DNA from: Lachnospiraceae bacterium
Lineage (GTDB): Bacteria > Bacillota > Clostridia > Lachnospirales > Lachnospiraceae
Direction of reading: 5' to 3'
Assembly: GCA_949383255.1 (NCBI GenBank)
Contig: CASJPF010000006.1
Span: 62,001 to 126,000 of the forward strand
Length of the DNA stretch: 64,000 bases
Numbering within the stretch: the first letter of the stretch is position 1; every line of letters starts with the position of its first letter. The notes beneath the pieces are model-generated. The model was not told the DNA's origin, did not search any database, and saw only the letters and a list, made by a program, of their open reading frames with translations. Shown piece after piece: positions 54,225-63,627 of this stretch. The translations under genes were made by a program, and so were the position numbers.

Positions 54225-55337
54225 TTGAAAATAGGTATTATATCACTTAACATAGAAGAAAAAAGTTTAAGCCATTACTATAACTCACAAGCGGAGGGGC
54301 TTGCCAAGGCACTAGCACGGAAAGGGCATGATGTATTGGTTTATCATTTGATACCCGATTTGGAACGAAATTCGGAAAAGCTTACAAGAAGTGGAATTAA
54401 TATAGAATATTGCAAGTGTAGACATATTGGTAAGCATGCGTTGCCTAATTACAGTCAACTTGACAGGTTAAGGGACTGTTATATTACAGCTTCGGATAAT
54501 TATATTGCGTTTCACAGTTTTTATAAGTGGTGCAGAAGAAATAGTATTTTGTGTCTTCCCTATATTGGGGTAGTACAGAGCAATAATTCATCTATACTGA
54601 AAAAACGAATTGTTGATATTCTGTGCAATAATGTACAATATTATAAGAAAATACCAACTGTAGTAAAAACACCTGTGCTGGCACAATATTTAAAGTGCAA
54701 AGGCGCAAGAGATAATATTTATACAATACCTGTAGGGCTTGACACAGAACTCTTAAAAGAAGACTATGCACGCTACGAAATATCAGATTTAAAGAAGGCA
54801 TGGGAATATCAGGATACCGATAAAATTATATTGTTTGTGGGTCGCATGACTGCAGAAAAGCAGCCGCTTAAAATGATAGAAATTTTTGAAAGAATATATC
54901 AATATGATAAGCAATATCGTTTGCTTATGGTGGGGCAGGGCGAATTATCTGAAGCGACAGAAAGGGCAGTCAATAACAGTGGATTGAATCGTGTGGTAAC
55001 AATATATAAAAAAGTTCCTAATGAGAAAATGTGGGAGCTCTACTGCTTGTCAGAGTGTTATGTAAATTTGAATACGCATGAGATTTTTGGTATGGCAATT
55101 CTTGAAGCTATGTACTACGAAGGTATAGTAATTGCACTTGATGCACCAGGACCATCCTTTATTATCGAAAATGAAAAGTCAGGCTATATCTGTGATACGG
55201 AAGATATGCTTATAAAAAGAATATTGGAAGCAGGCTGCAAAAAGATTGGTACAGATGCCAAAAAGCGTATTTTAGAGCAATTTGTGTGGGAAAAATCAGC
55301 TAAGGAAATGCTGGAAATAGTTGACTTATATTTATAA
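54225..55337 (+). CDS. GT4-type glycosyltransferase (probable TTG start)
   Basis: About 370 residues. [19 protein letters not shown] opens the GT-B fold, [18 protein letters not shown] begins the donor domain, and [15 protein letters not shown] contains the E-x7-E motif. GGAG lies six bases before the TTG; an ATG four codons upstream is possible but lacks a good site. ATA is the commonest isoleucine codon in the parts I read, unlike most genes of the locus. The sugar is unknown. Confidence 0.82.
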   Translation: MKIGIISLNIEEKSLSHYYNSQAEGLAKALARKGHDVLVYHLIPDLERNSEKLTRSGINIEYCKCRHIGKHALPNYSQLDRLRDCYITASDNYIAFHSFYKWCRRNSILCLPYIGVVQSNNSSILKKRIVDILCNNVQYYKKIPTVVKTPVLAQYLKCKGARDNIYTIPVGLDTELLKEDYARYEISDLKKAWEYQDTDKIILFVGRMTAEKQPLKMIEIFERIYQYDKQYRLLMVGQGELSEATERAVNNSGLNRVVTIYKKVPNEKMWELYCLSECYVNLNTHEIFGMAILEAMYYEGIVIALDAPGPSFIIENEKSGYICDTEDMLIKRILEAGCKKIGTDAKKRILEQFVWEKSAKEMLEIVDLYL

Positions 55338-55410
55338 AAGATATAATATTTTAGCGGGATAGATATAAAAATTTGTATGGTGAACTCTGTGGTTTTATGG
55401 AGGAGCGATA

Positions 55411-56343
55411 ATGATAAAAAGGGTACTTGAAATAATTGACGAGCAGGGAATGGGCGGATTAATTAAGACGATATATAAGAGAACCCTGCCTTTTCGCAAT
55501 AAAGTTAGGTGGAGATTATGTTCTAACAAAAAAAGGTGGCTTGGAATTACATCTAATAAAAGAAAAGTAAAAATCATTGTTTCATTAACTTCATTTCCCG
55601 CAAGGATTGATATTGTTGATATAACAGTAAAGTCTTTGTTAATGCAGTCTTTAAAACCCGATAAAATCATATTATGGCTTGCGAAAGAGCAGTTCCCAAG
55701 CAAAGAAGGGGGATTGCCTGACAAATTATTGGCGTTAAAGAAGTACGGGTTGACAATTAATTGGTGTAGTGATATTAAGTCATATAAAAAGTTAATACCG
55801 ACTTTACGCAAGTATCCTGAGGATATTATTGTGACTGCGGATGATGATGTCTATTATGAAAGGCATTGGCTAAGAAGGTTGTATTTAGCATATTTGAAGG
55901 CTCCAAGTTATGTACATTGCCATCGGATAACCAAATTTTATATGAAGGACAATCAATTTAAAATGAAAAAAGGCGAGTTTGAGATATATCCGTTTCCGTC
56001 ATATCTTCATAAGCTTACAGGGGTAGGCGGGGTATTATATCCGCCGCATATTCTGAATCCGGAGGTGCTTGACGAGGAAAAGTGCAGAAAGCTTGCTCCA
56101 ACAAACGACGATATATGGTTTTGGCTTATGGCAGTTTTAAATGGTGTGAAAATAAATGTTGTGAAAAATAATATACCAAGAATAGAAGCTGTTAAGGGCA
56201 CACAGGAAGGTGAATGTCTAAATAAGATTAATGACAGCGGAGATGAGCTTTTATGGAAAGACTTTCACAGAATGCTGGTCGCATATCCGCAATTAGATGA
56301 TATATTGCGCAATGAATATAAAAGTATTCAAAATAAATTGTAG
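55411..56343 (+). CDS. GT-A type glycosyltransferase of capsule loci
   Basis: A 310-residue protein. IIVSLTSFPARIDIVDITVK and IILWLAKEQFPSKEGGLP are followed by the metal site VTADDDVYYE near residue 145, and by TGVGGVLYPPHIL and APTNDDIWFWLMA further on. The pattern matches a group of capsule transferases related to GT2 but without the usual P-x-Y-N start. GGAGG lies eight bases before the ATG. The first 50 residues are basic and may contact the membrane. Donor unknown. Confidence 0.75.
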   Translation: MIKRVLEIIDEQGMGGLIKTIYKRTLPFRNKVRWRLCSNKKRWLGITSNKRKVKIIVSLTSFPARIDIVDITVKSLLMQSLKPDKIILWLAKEQFPSKEGGLPDKLLALKKYGLTINWCSDIKSYKKLIPTLRKYPEDIIVTADDDVYYERHWLRRLYLAYLKAPSYVHCHRITKFYMKDNQFKMKKGEFEIYPFPSYLHKLTGVGGVLYPPHILNPEVLDEEKCRKLAPTNDDIWFWLMAVLNGVKINVVKNNIPRIEAVKGTQEGECLNKINDSGDELLWKDFHRMLVAYPQLDDILRNEYKSIQNKL

Positions 56344-56445
56344 TTATACCAATGGAAGAGTAAAAATTGGAAAAGAAAAAGTTTGAAAAAAGAACATCTC
56401 AAACTACCAATTGGTATGTGTGCAAGCCACGCAAGGGGGTATAAA

Positions 56446-57408
56446 ATGTCACTGGTGAGAAAAGTTATATACAGTTGTAAATTTGGCGGAGTGAAATACC
56501 TTATATATAAAGTTCTCGACAGAATGAACGGCAGTGCAAATGCAGGTGAACTCAGATATAAGATTATAAGTGGGGCTGATGAGCGCCAATACCCGCAACT
56601 ATTAGAAAAACTATATGCGGCATCTACAGGAGAAAAGTTACATTTAGAGGCTCCTGTCACATATAATGAGAAGATACAGTGGATTAAACTATACGACAAA
56701 AATCCGTTAAGCACAATGCTTTCCGATAAATATAAGGTGTGTGACTGGGTGGCAGATAAAATTGGCGAAGAATATCTAATACCATTATTTGGTGTTTGGG
56801 ATCGTTTTGATGATATTGATTTTTCAAAACTTCCCAGACAGTTTGTACTGAAATTAAACACTGGATCGGGCGCAAATGTTATTGTGAAGGATAAAGCAGA
56901 ATTTGACCTAAGCAGCGCAAGAGAAAAAATTACAAATGCAATGAATAAGAATTTTGCGTATTATTGGATGGAACTGCACTATAAAGATATAGTGCCTAAA
57001 ATTATTGCAGAAAAATATTTGTGTCAAAACAATAATGAATTATATGACTATAAATTTATGTGTTTTAATGGTGAAGTAAAATATTTCTGGGTAGACACAG
57101 GAAGATTTACACATCATAGACGATATATTTTTGATGCACAAGGAAACTTCACTCAATATAGATGGGGATACAGCAATGCGGGTAATGTTCCTAAGCTGCC
57201 TTCTAACTATAAAGAAATGATTCGACTTGCCGCTAAATTGAGCGAAGGTTTTCGCCATGTAAGGGTGGATTTATATAATGTGGAAGGGAAAATCTATTTT
57301 GGTGAAATGACATTTACGACGGAGGGCGGACTGAACTTTATTGCACCAAAAGAATTTAATGTAGAATTGGGCAGCTATATCAATCTCCCGACAGATAAGA
57401 CTGTATAG
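56446..57408 (+). CDS. TupA-like ATP-grasp protein
   Basis: About 320 residues. VTYNEKIQWIKLYDKNPL, DKYKVCDWVADKIGEEYLIP and FVLKLNTGSGANVIV follow the order of the TupA-like ATP-grasp family. EKYLCQNNNELYDYKFMCFNG and RVDLYNVEGKIYFGEMTF complete the nucleotide and metal sites. TupA of alkaliphilic Bacillus takes part in making a teichuronopeptide, joining amino acids to a uronic-acid polymer. Here it may ligate an amino acid or other amine to a sugar carboxylate, fitting the two amidotransferase genes. AAGGGGG precedes this ATG; a TTG 21 codons earlier is possible. Confidence 0.8.
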   Translation: MSLVRKVIYSCKFGGVKYLIYKVLDRMNGSANAGELRYKIISGADERQYPQLLEKLYAASTGEKLHLEAPVTYNEKIQWIKLYDKNPLSTMLSDKYKVCDWVADKIGEEYLIPLFGVWDRFDDIDFSKLPRQFVLKLNTGSGANVIVKDKAEFDLSSAREKITNAMNKNFAYYWMELHYKDIVPKIIAEKYLCQNNNELYDYKFMCFNGEVKYFWVDTGRFTHHRRYIFDAQGNFTQYRWGYSNAGNVPKLPSNYKEMIRLAAKLSEGFRHVRVDLYNVEGKIYFGEMTFTTEGGLNFIAPKEFNVELGSYINLPTDKTV

Positions 57409-57483
57409 AAAAACAGAACAAATATTTGAAAAAAAATAGAGAAAAAAGCGGCTGAAGCAGCGAAATAAGAGGGAATATAAAGT

Positions 57484-58584
57484 ATGCAAATAAAATGCAA
57501 TGTACTAGACAGGCAGTTTCGGATGTATCAGGAGGAATACGAGCAGGCAGCACTGCGCGTACTGCGTTCTGGATGGTATGTATTGGGAAACGAAGTCAAG
57601 CAATTTGAGGAAGAATTTGCAAAATTTACAGGTAGAAAATATTGTGTAGGATTAAACTCAGGTCTTGATGCACTGATTCTGTCAGTGCGGGCGCTTGGCA
57701 TTGGCAGCGGCGACGAAGTGATTGTGCAGGCAAATACGTACATTGCAACAGTGCTTGGCATTACGGAAAATAATGCAGTTCCTGTGTTTGTTGAACCTGA
57801 TGAATATTTTAATATGGATGCAGACAAGATAGAGCAGGCAATTACAGATAAGACAAAGGCAATTATGGTCACGCATTTGTATGGTCAGGCATCTGAAATG
57901 ACAAAGATAGTAGATATTGCAAAGAAACATCATCTCGAGATTATCGAGGACTGCGCGCAGTCTCATGGTGCATGTTTTGCTGGAAAAATGACAGGAACTT
58001 TTGGTATTTCAGGATGTTTTAGCTTTTATCCAACCAAGAACCTTGGTGCCTTTGGAGATGCAGGTGCTATTGTTACAGATGATGCGACATTTGCAGATAA
58101 GATATATATGATGCGCAACTATGGTAGCAAGGTGAAATATCATAATGAAATAGAAGGAGTCAATTCGAGGCTTGATGAAATGCAAGCCGCTCTTTTGCGG
58201 GTAAAATTATCCCATCTGCAAGAGTTGAATAATGAAAGAACAATGTTGGCACAGCGATACGACAAGGGAATTACAAATCCAGCAGTTTATTTGCCTAGAA
58301 TAAGAGATGAAGCAGAGCACATTTATCATCAGTATGTAATAAAATGTAATGCTCGGGATTCCTTGCAAAAATCATTAGAACAAAGCGGCATACAGACGCA
58401 AATACATTATCCAATTCCTCCACATTTGGCAAAATGTTACCATTTTCTTGGACATAAAAAGGGTGATTATCCAATTACAGAAACTTACGCAAATGAGGTT
58501 TTAAGCCTGCCTATCTATACAGGAATGACACTGGAGGAACAGGATTATGTGATAGAGCAGATTAACACATGTAGAATAGAATGA
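57484..58584 (+). CDS. fdtB: DegT/DnrJ/EryC1/StrS aminotransferase, FdtB-like
   Basis: A 366-residue PLP enzyme. NSGLDALILSVRALGIGSGD, VQANTYIATVLGITENNAVP, IEDCAQSHGA and FSFYPTKNLGAFGDAGA, with the PLP lysine in PTKN near residue 181, are diagnostic of the sugar aminotransferase family. The neighbours, a 3,4-ketoisomerase and two GNAT enzymes, make dTDP-3-amino-3,6-dideoxyhexose synthesis (Fuc3N or Qui3N) the likely pathway, this step adding the 3-amino group. RmlA/RmlB genes for the early steps are not in the window. Symbol given by analogy with FdtB; QdtB is the alternative. Confidence 0.87.
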   Translation: MQIKCNVLDRQFRMYQEEYEQAALRVLRSGWYVLGNEVKQFEEEFAKFTGRKYCVGLNSGLDALILSVRALGIGSGDEVIVQANTYIATVLGITENNAVPVFVEPDEYFNMDADKIEQAITDKTKAIMVTHLYGQASEMTKIVDIAKKHHLEIIEDCAQSHGACFAGKMTGTFGISGCFSFYPTKNLGAFGDAGAIVTDDATFADKIYMMRNYGSKVKYHNEIEGVNSRLDEMQAALLRVKLSHLQELNNERTMLAQRYDKGITNPAVYLPRIRDEAEHIYHQYVIKCNARDSLQKSLEQSGIQTQIHYPIPPHLAKCYHFLGHKKGDYPITETYANEVLSLPIYTGMTLEEQDYVIEQINTCRIE

Positions 58585-58670
58585 GCGATAGGAAAATACG
58601 GATATATCTTGGTAAAATAAATCTTTTTAAGAAAGAATGAATAGTTGGCAATATTTGAAAGGCAAATGAA

Positions 58671-59162
58671 ATGATACGAAGATTAAAACAAAAAGATGCT
58701 ATGTTTATGCTAGAGTGGATGCGCGATAAGGATACAACACAGAACTTTCGTTTTCCTTTTGAGCAGGCAACTTTAGAAAGTGTTACAAAATTTATAGACA
58801 ATAGTTTTTCCAGTTTAAACAAGCATTTTGCTGTTGTGAATGAATCCGATGCGTATCTTGGCACAGTGAGTCTTAAAGACATATCAGAAAAAAATCGATC
58901 TGCGGAATATGCGATTGTCGTCAGAAGCATTGCAAGGGGAACAGGCGCAGCAGCACTTGCCACAAAGGAAATTTTGCACTATGCTTTTGACACGTTGAAA
59001 CTGCATAAGGTGTACTTAAATGTATTAGAAAAAAATGAGCGCGCAAAACATTTTTATACAAAATGTGGTTTTGTGTATGAAGGTACTTCCAAAGATGCAA
59101 TTTTATTGAATGGCAGCTATGAAAGCCTTGCATGGTATGGAATAATCAATGATAGGGAGTGA
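58671..59162 (+). CDS. GNAT N-acetyltransferase (sugar N-acylation candidate 1)
   Basis: A 163-residue GNAT enzyme of the RimJ/RimL type. MIRRLKQKDAMFMLEWMRD opens it, YLGTVSLKDI is a core strand, RSIARGTGAAALATKEIL gives the acetyl-CoA loop (R-x-x-x-G-x-G/A), and NERAKHFYTKCGFVYEG closes the fold. It is clearly related to the second GNAT gene on the other side of the ketoisomerase. It probably N-acylates the 3-amino sugar made by the FdtB-like enzyme. QdtC-type enzymes use a hexapeptide-repeat fold instead, so this would be a GNAT version of the step. Confidence 0.8.
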   Translation: MIRRLKQKDAMFMLEWMRDKDTTQNFRFPFEQATLESVTKFIDNSFSSLNKHFAVVNESDAYLGTVSLKDISEKNRSAEYAIVVRSIARGTGAAALATKEILHYAFDTLKLHKVYLNVLEKNERAKHFYTKCGFVYEGTSKDAILLNGSYESLAWYGIINDRE

Positions 59163-59173
59163 GAAGAAAACAG

Positions 59174-59602
59174 ATGATAGAACAGTGCAGATTGATAGAA
59201 TTTCCACAAAAAGGAGATGATAGAGGACATCTGGTTATTGTGGAAGGGAATCAGGATATTCCGTTTGAAATTAAGAGAGTTTTTTATATTTATGGTTCGG
59301 ATAAAGAGGTTATCCGAGGAAAACATGCAAACTATAATACAGAGTTTGTGCTGATTAATGTTGCCGGAACATCAAAGGTAAAGGTAGATGATGGAATAAA
59401 TCAGAAAATATTTCGCTTGGACAGACCGCATATTGGCATTTATCTTCCCAAGATGGTATGGAAAGATATGTACGATTTTTCACACGATTCTGTGCTCTTG
59501 GTGCTTGCAAGCGAACATTATGATGAAAATGAATATATACGAAGTTATTCTAAATATCTTGAGATTGTAAGAAAGAAATTTGAGGAGGAAACTTTATGTT
59601 AA
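59174..59602 (+). CDS. fdtA: Sugar 3,4-ketoisomerase, FdtA/QdtA-like
   Basis: A 142-residue cupin. IEFPQKGDDRGHLVIVEG, IKRVFYIYG, IRGKHANYNTEFVLINV and DRPHIGIYLPKMVWKDMYDF match FdtA/QdtA, which convert dTDP-4-keto-6-deoxyglucose to the 3-keto isomer. The catalytic His is in GKHAN. A Leu-Val-Leu-Ala-Ser-Glu-His-Tyr-Asp segment near residue 113 matches the usual end motif. The start chosen gives the family-typical MIEQCRLIEF; a GTG five codons earlier overlaps the preceding gene. FdtA (galacto) and QdtA (gluco) cannot be told apart by eye. Confidence 0.85.
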   Translation: MIEQCRLIEFPQKGDDRGHLVIVEGNQDIPFEIKRVFYIYGSDKEVIRGKHANYNTEFVLINVAGTSKVKVDDGINQKIFRLDRPHIGIYLPKMVWKDMYDFSHDSVLLVLASEHYDENEYIRSYSKYLEIVRKKFEEETLC

Positions 59603-60090
59603 GGAGATTAGAGGAGAAGGATGCGGCTTTCATGTTAGAGTGGATGCATGATGAAACAGTGAACTGTTGGTTCCGCTATCCATTTGCTGATGTAACACTA
59701 GAGAAGGCAAAACTTTTTATTCAATATAGTTTTGATGAGGAAAATCAACATTTTGCCATAGTTGATAACAATGATGAATATTTGGGTACAATCAGCCTCA
59801 AACATATTTCAGAGAAGGATCACAATGCAGAGCTTGTGATAGCAGCAAGAAAAAAAGTATGGAATACTGGTTTGGCAGAGCGCGCAGCAACAGAGATAAT
59901 ACGCTATGCATTTCAGGATCTTGGATTGCACAGGATATACTTAAAGGTATTAGCAGATCATGTTGGGGCCAGAAAATTTTATGAAAACTGTGGGTTTGAC
60001 TTAGAGGGCGAATTTAAGGATGCAGTAAGGATGCAAAATAAATATCGAAATATGGCTTGGTATGCGATGTTGAATTGGAAAGAGAAATAA
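59596..60090 (+). CDS. GNAT N-acetyltransferase (sugar N-acylation candidate 2)
   Basis: A 164-residue GNAT enzyme similar throughout to the gene two places upstream: LRRLEEKDAAFMLEWMHD at the start, EYLGTISLKHISEKDHNAE in the core, and GARKFYENCGFDLEGEFKDA at the end. The cofactor loop reads RKKVWNTGLAERAATEII and has fewer glycines than copy 1. GAGGAGG precedes the ATG, which lies seven bases inside the ketoisomerase gene. The two copies may attach different acyl groups or act on different amino sugars. Confidence 0.8.
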   Translation: MLRRLEEKDAAFMLEWMHDETVNCWFRYPFADVTLEKAKLFIQYSFDEENQHFAIVDNNDEYLGTISLKHISEKDHNAELVIAARKKVWNTGLAERAATEIIRYAFQDLGLHRIYLKVLADHVGARKFYENCGFDLEGEFKDAVRMQNKYRNMAWYAMLNWKEK

Positions 60091-60197
60091 TACTGCGAAA
60101 AATACAAATAAAGAATGTAAAATTAATTATTATATTAATGAGATGGTATCGAGAAAGAAAATTAAAAATTTTATAAAAATAAAGGGTATAAAAGAAA

Positions 60198-61856
60198 ATG
60201 ATTTCAGTAATAGTATTTTCAAAAGATCGTCCGTTGCAATTACATGCATATTTGGAAAGTTTACTTCGATTTTCTGACATAAAGGAGAGCCATATTACAG
60301 TGCTTTATTGTGAGACAAAAGGCGTTCGCTACCAGAAAATAAAGGAAAATTTTCCACAAGTGACTTGGGTAAAAGAAGAAACGTTTGAGAATGACTTAAA
60401 ACAACTTATAACACATGCAGATGACTATATTATGTTTGGCTGTGATGATGTTGTGTTTACAAGGCAGTTTTGTCTTATAAAGGCGGCGTCTTATCTTGCG
60501 GACAATCCCAAAGTGTTTGGTTATAGTGTTCGGCTTGGAGATAATATCATTCCAAGACCGCAGAATCTTTCAACAGATAATAACGTGTTTGAGTGGAAAT
60601 GGAATTGCGAATACCAACATTATAATTATCCGTGGGAACTGGACTGCACATTATATCGCAAGGAAGACGTTCTTAAACTGACAATGGAGGAAGAAAATGT
60701 TATAAAGAATCCCAATTATTATGAGGCAATGCTGACTCCAGAGAACAGAGAGAAGCGCATTATGCGACCACATATGGCATGTCATGCAGGCTCAAGTTGT
60801 GCGATTGTAATTACCGTAAACAGGGTGCAGGATACACATCAGAATGGATTTGATGACAGTATGCTCACAGATATTTATTCCTTGGATAGATTGTATAATG
60901 ACGAGGATAACACACTAGATATTGAGAAGATTGCAGCAATAAAAAATCATGTGATACATGTGGGGGCGGAATATTTTATCTTGCGAAAAAAAGCAAAAGG
61001 ATACTCTGTGGCACGACTCTATAAAAAGAAAGCAAAGGAAATTGCTGGAAAACTAACAAAAGTTCCTATAAGAGTTGATCGCCATTTGGAACGCCTGCGA
61101 TATGAGAAAGGTGCATATGTAGATAAGATTTCCATTTTGACTACAGGAGAAACAATGCGTTTGCTTGAAAAAGAAAAAGTAAGTTTTCTGCGGTACGGAG
61201 ATGGCGAGATTGCAATTATGCAAGGAAAGTCCATACCATTTCAGGAATTTAATCCCAAATTAGCACGCAGGCTTAGAAAGATACTAAGAACAGAGACAGA
61301 GGGGCTGAAAATTGGGATTCCATACTATTACACGCATCCAATAAAGAATTTAAATCCATTTGTAGCCTCGTTTGCGAAATCTTTGACCGCACAGCGCAGA
61401 TTTTTCTGTAGGAACTGCAATAGAGATATGACTTATATAGACACTTGTATTACACAGGTATATCAGACGTATGAAAAGTACAATTTTCAACAATATTACA
61501 AACATATGCAAAATTTATTAAAAGAACGGGAGATTACGCTGATATGTGGAGAGGGTGTGCTAGACAGGCTGGAATACAAAGCATACTCCATATGCGCCTC
61601 CGTTGATTTTATTACAGCGCCAAGTATGAATGCATTTGATAAATATGATATATTATTGCGAGCGGCTTTAAGAACCGATCCCAAAAAGCTTGTGTGCATT
61701 GTACTTGGACCAACAGCCAAGGTGCTTGCCTCTGATTTGCACAAAAGAGGCTATCAGGCATGGGATATGGGGCACTATTTTAAGGATTATGATGCTTATA
61801 TGAGGAAAAGACCACAGACAGAGACTGAGATTGTCCAGTTTTATAAGCCGGACTAA
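60198..61856 (+). CDS. Two-domain glycosyltransferase: GT2-like plus GT-D (DUF1792)
   Basis: A 552-residue fusion. Residues 1-270 start ISVIVFSKDRPLQLHAYL and contain FGCDDVVFTR, the GT-A metal site, resembling GT2. Residues 310-550 hold LTTGETMRLLEKEKVSF, then LRYGDGEIAIMQGKSIP and CIVLGPTAKVLASDLHKRGY, diagnostic of the GT-D fold (DUF1792, first described in dGT1 of Streptococcus parasanguinis). In the GT-D domain the RYGDGE motif is intact, unlike the stand-alone GT-D-like gene upstream. One protein could therefore add two successive sugars. The preceding 107 bases are very AT-rich and contain no gene. Confidence 0.82.
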   Translation: MISVIVFSKDRPLQLHAYLESLLRFSDIKESHITVLYCETKGVRYQKIKENFPQVTWVKEETFENDLKQLITHADDYIMFGCDDVVFTRQFCLIKAASYLADNPKVFGYSVRLGDNIIPRPQNLSTDNNVFEWKWNCEYQHYNYPWELDCTLYRKEDVLKLTMEEENVIKNPNYYEAMLTPENREKRIMRPHMACHAGSSCAIVITVNRVQDTHQNGFDDSMLTDIYSLDRLYNDEDNTLDIEKIAAIKNHVIHVGAEYFILRKKAKGYSVARLYKKKAKEIAGKLTKVPIRVDRHLERLRYEKGAYVDKISILTTGETMRLLEKEKVSFLRYGDGEIAIMQGKSIPFQEFNPKLARRLRKILRTETEGLKIGIPYYYTHPIKNLNPFVASFAKSLTAQRRFFCRNCNRDMTYIDTCITQVYQTYEKYNFQQYYKHMQNLLKEREITLICGEGVLDRLEYKAYSICASVDFITAPSMNAFDKYDILLRAALRTDPKKLVCIVLGPTAKVLASDLHKRGYQAWDMGHYFKDYDAYMRKRPQTETEIVQFYKPD

Positions 61857-61869
61857 AAAGGATAAAAGA

Positions 61870-63627
61870 ATGCTAAAAAAGATTAATTACGTTTTGGACA
61901 GAAAACAGAAAATTAATTTAGGAATATTGCTTGTAATTATATTTATCGGGGCATTTGTAGAACTTTTGGGCGTTTCTGCAGTTATGCCACTTATCAATGT
62001 TGCTATGCAACCACAAACAATTGATGAGAAATGGTATTTTATATTAATTCGAAAATATACTGGCATCGCAGACGCAAATCAAATGATTTTGTTTTTGGCG
62101 GTCTTGTTGATAATCATTTATATTCTGAAAAATATTTATGTGATGGCAATGTACAGTCTTCAGTATCGGTTTGTTTTTAATAACCAGCAACGTCTGTCTG
62201 TCAGAATGATGAAAAGCTATATGCAACAAGATTATCTGTTTCATATTTCTAAAAATGTAGCAGAGTTTCAGCGGAATATTACAAGTGATGTCAATGGTTT
62301 TTTTACAGTGGCGTTAAATGTCTTGCAGTTCCTTGCAGAATTTAGCGTTAGCACAGTACTTGTTATATTTTTGCTTGTTCAAGACTGGGTGTCCACAATT
62401 GCAGTTGCCGCGCTATTATTTTTATTTATGGGAATTTTTACCATATTTTTTAGAAAAGTGCTTGTGAGAATAGGAGAGGAGAGCAGACAGGCAAATGTTT
62501 TGGTAACAAAATGGCTATTTCAGGCATTTTCAGGCATTAAAGAAATTAAAGTGGCAAACAAAGAATCCTTTTTTATAACAAATTATGATAAGAACTATAA
62601 AGACTGTGCAAAAGTGCAAAGACAGCAATCAATACTTACTTATCTGCCCAAACCTGTTATGGAGACAGTGTGTATATGCAGTTTGATGCTTGCAATGATT
62701 ATAAAAATTGCAGTGGTAAAAAGTGATATTGTGTCTTTTGTCACAACGCTGTCTGTCTTTGCAGTTGCGGCATTTCGTATGCTTCCTTCCTTTAACAAAA
62801 TAACAGGCTACATTAGTGGTATGATGTTTAATAAGCCTGCGATTGACTCTGTATACAAAGACCTAAAAGAGATAGAACAGCTTATAGGAAAACGAGCAGT
62901 GCAGCAAGACGATACAGTAAAAGTTACTTTTGATGAATCGATTCGGTTAAATCAGGTTTCTTTTCGCTATCCAAGCTCTGATAAGTGGATATTAAAAGAT
63001 GCAACTCTTGAGATTCAGAAAAACACCTCCGTGGCATTAATTGGAGCATCGGGCGCTGGTAAGACGACGGCAGCAGACCTAATTCTTGGAATACTTGAAC
63101 CACAAGAAGGCACAATTACAATTGATGGCATAGACATTAAAAAATGCATGAAGTCGTGGCATGAAGGTATTGGATATATCCCACAGGTAATTTATCTTAT
63201 GGATGATAATATACGTGCTAATGTTGCGTTCGGCATACCAGAGTCAGAAATTGATGATACTGCGATAGAAAAAGCATTGCAGGAAGCACAGCTTGATCAA
63301 TTTGTACAAGCTTTGCCAGACGGATTGGATACGATGATTGGAGACAGAGGCGTGAAACTTTCTGGCGGGCAGCGGCAACGAATTGGTATTGCCAGAGCAC
63401 TCTATCGCAATCCCAATGTATTAGTACTTGATGAGGCAACCTCTGCGTTAGACAGTGATACTGAAAGAGAGGTTATGGAGGCAATAGATGGTCTGCATGG
63501 CACTAGGACGTTAATTGTGATTGCGCATAGGTTAAGTACAATTAGAAAATGTGATAAAATCTATGAAGTTGGCAATAGTGGATTCATAGAGCGTGATAAG
63601 ATGGAAGTGCTTGGAGGAGAAAAGTAA
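61870..63627 (+). CDS. ABC exporter, second PglK-like flippase candidate
   Basis: A 585-residue fused half-transporter. INYVLDRKQKINLGILL and VELLGVSAVMPLINVAMQP in the first helices match the other ABC gene and the PglK type. The ATPase has Walker A GASGAGKTT, signature SGGQRQRIGIARAL, Walker B VLVLDEATSALD and IVIAHRLS. The downstream GNVAFGIP-like stretch (NIRANVAFGIP) is shared with the first copy (SIRNNIAFGIA), so they are paralogues. The start has AAAGG upstream. It may form a heterodimer with the first copy or flip a different glycan. Its stop overlaps the next start by one base. Confidence 0.83.
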   Translation: MLKKINYVLDRKQKINLGILLVIIFIGAFVELLGVSAVMPLINVAMQPQTIDEKWYFILIRKYTGIADANQMILFLAVLLIIIYILKNIYVMAMYSLQYRFVFNNQQRLSVRMMKSYMQQDYLFHISKNVAEFQRNITSDVNGFFTVALNVLQFLAEFSVSTVLVIFLLVQDWVSTIAVAALLFLFMGIFTIFFRKVLVRIGEESRQANVLVTKWLFQAFSGIKEIKVANKESFFITNYDKNYKDCAKVQRQQSILTYLPKPVMETVCICSLMLAMIIKIAVVKSDIVSFVTTLSVFAVAAFRMLPSFNKITGYISGMMFNKPAIDSVYKDLKEIEQLIGKRAVQQDDTVKVTFDESIRLNQVSFRYPSSDKWILKDATLEIQKNTSVALIGASGAGKTTAADLILGILEPQEGTITIDGIDIKKCMKSWHEGIGYIPQVIYLMDDNIRANVAFGIPESEIDDTAIEKALQEAQLDQFVQALPDGLDTMIGDRGVKLSGGQRQRIGIARALYRNPNVLVLDEATSALDSDTEREVMEAIDGLHGTRTLIVIAHRLSTIRKCDKIYEVGNSGFIERDKMEVLGGEK

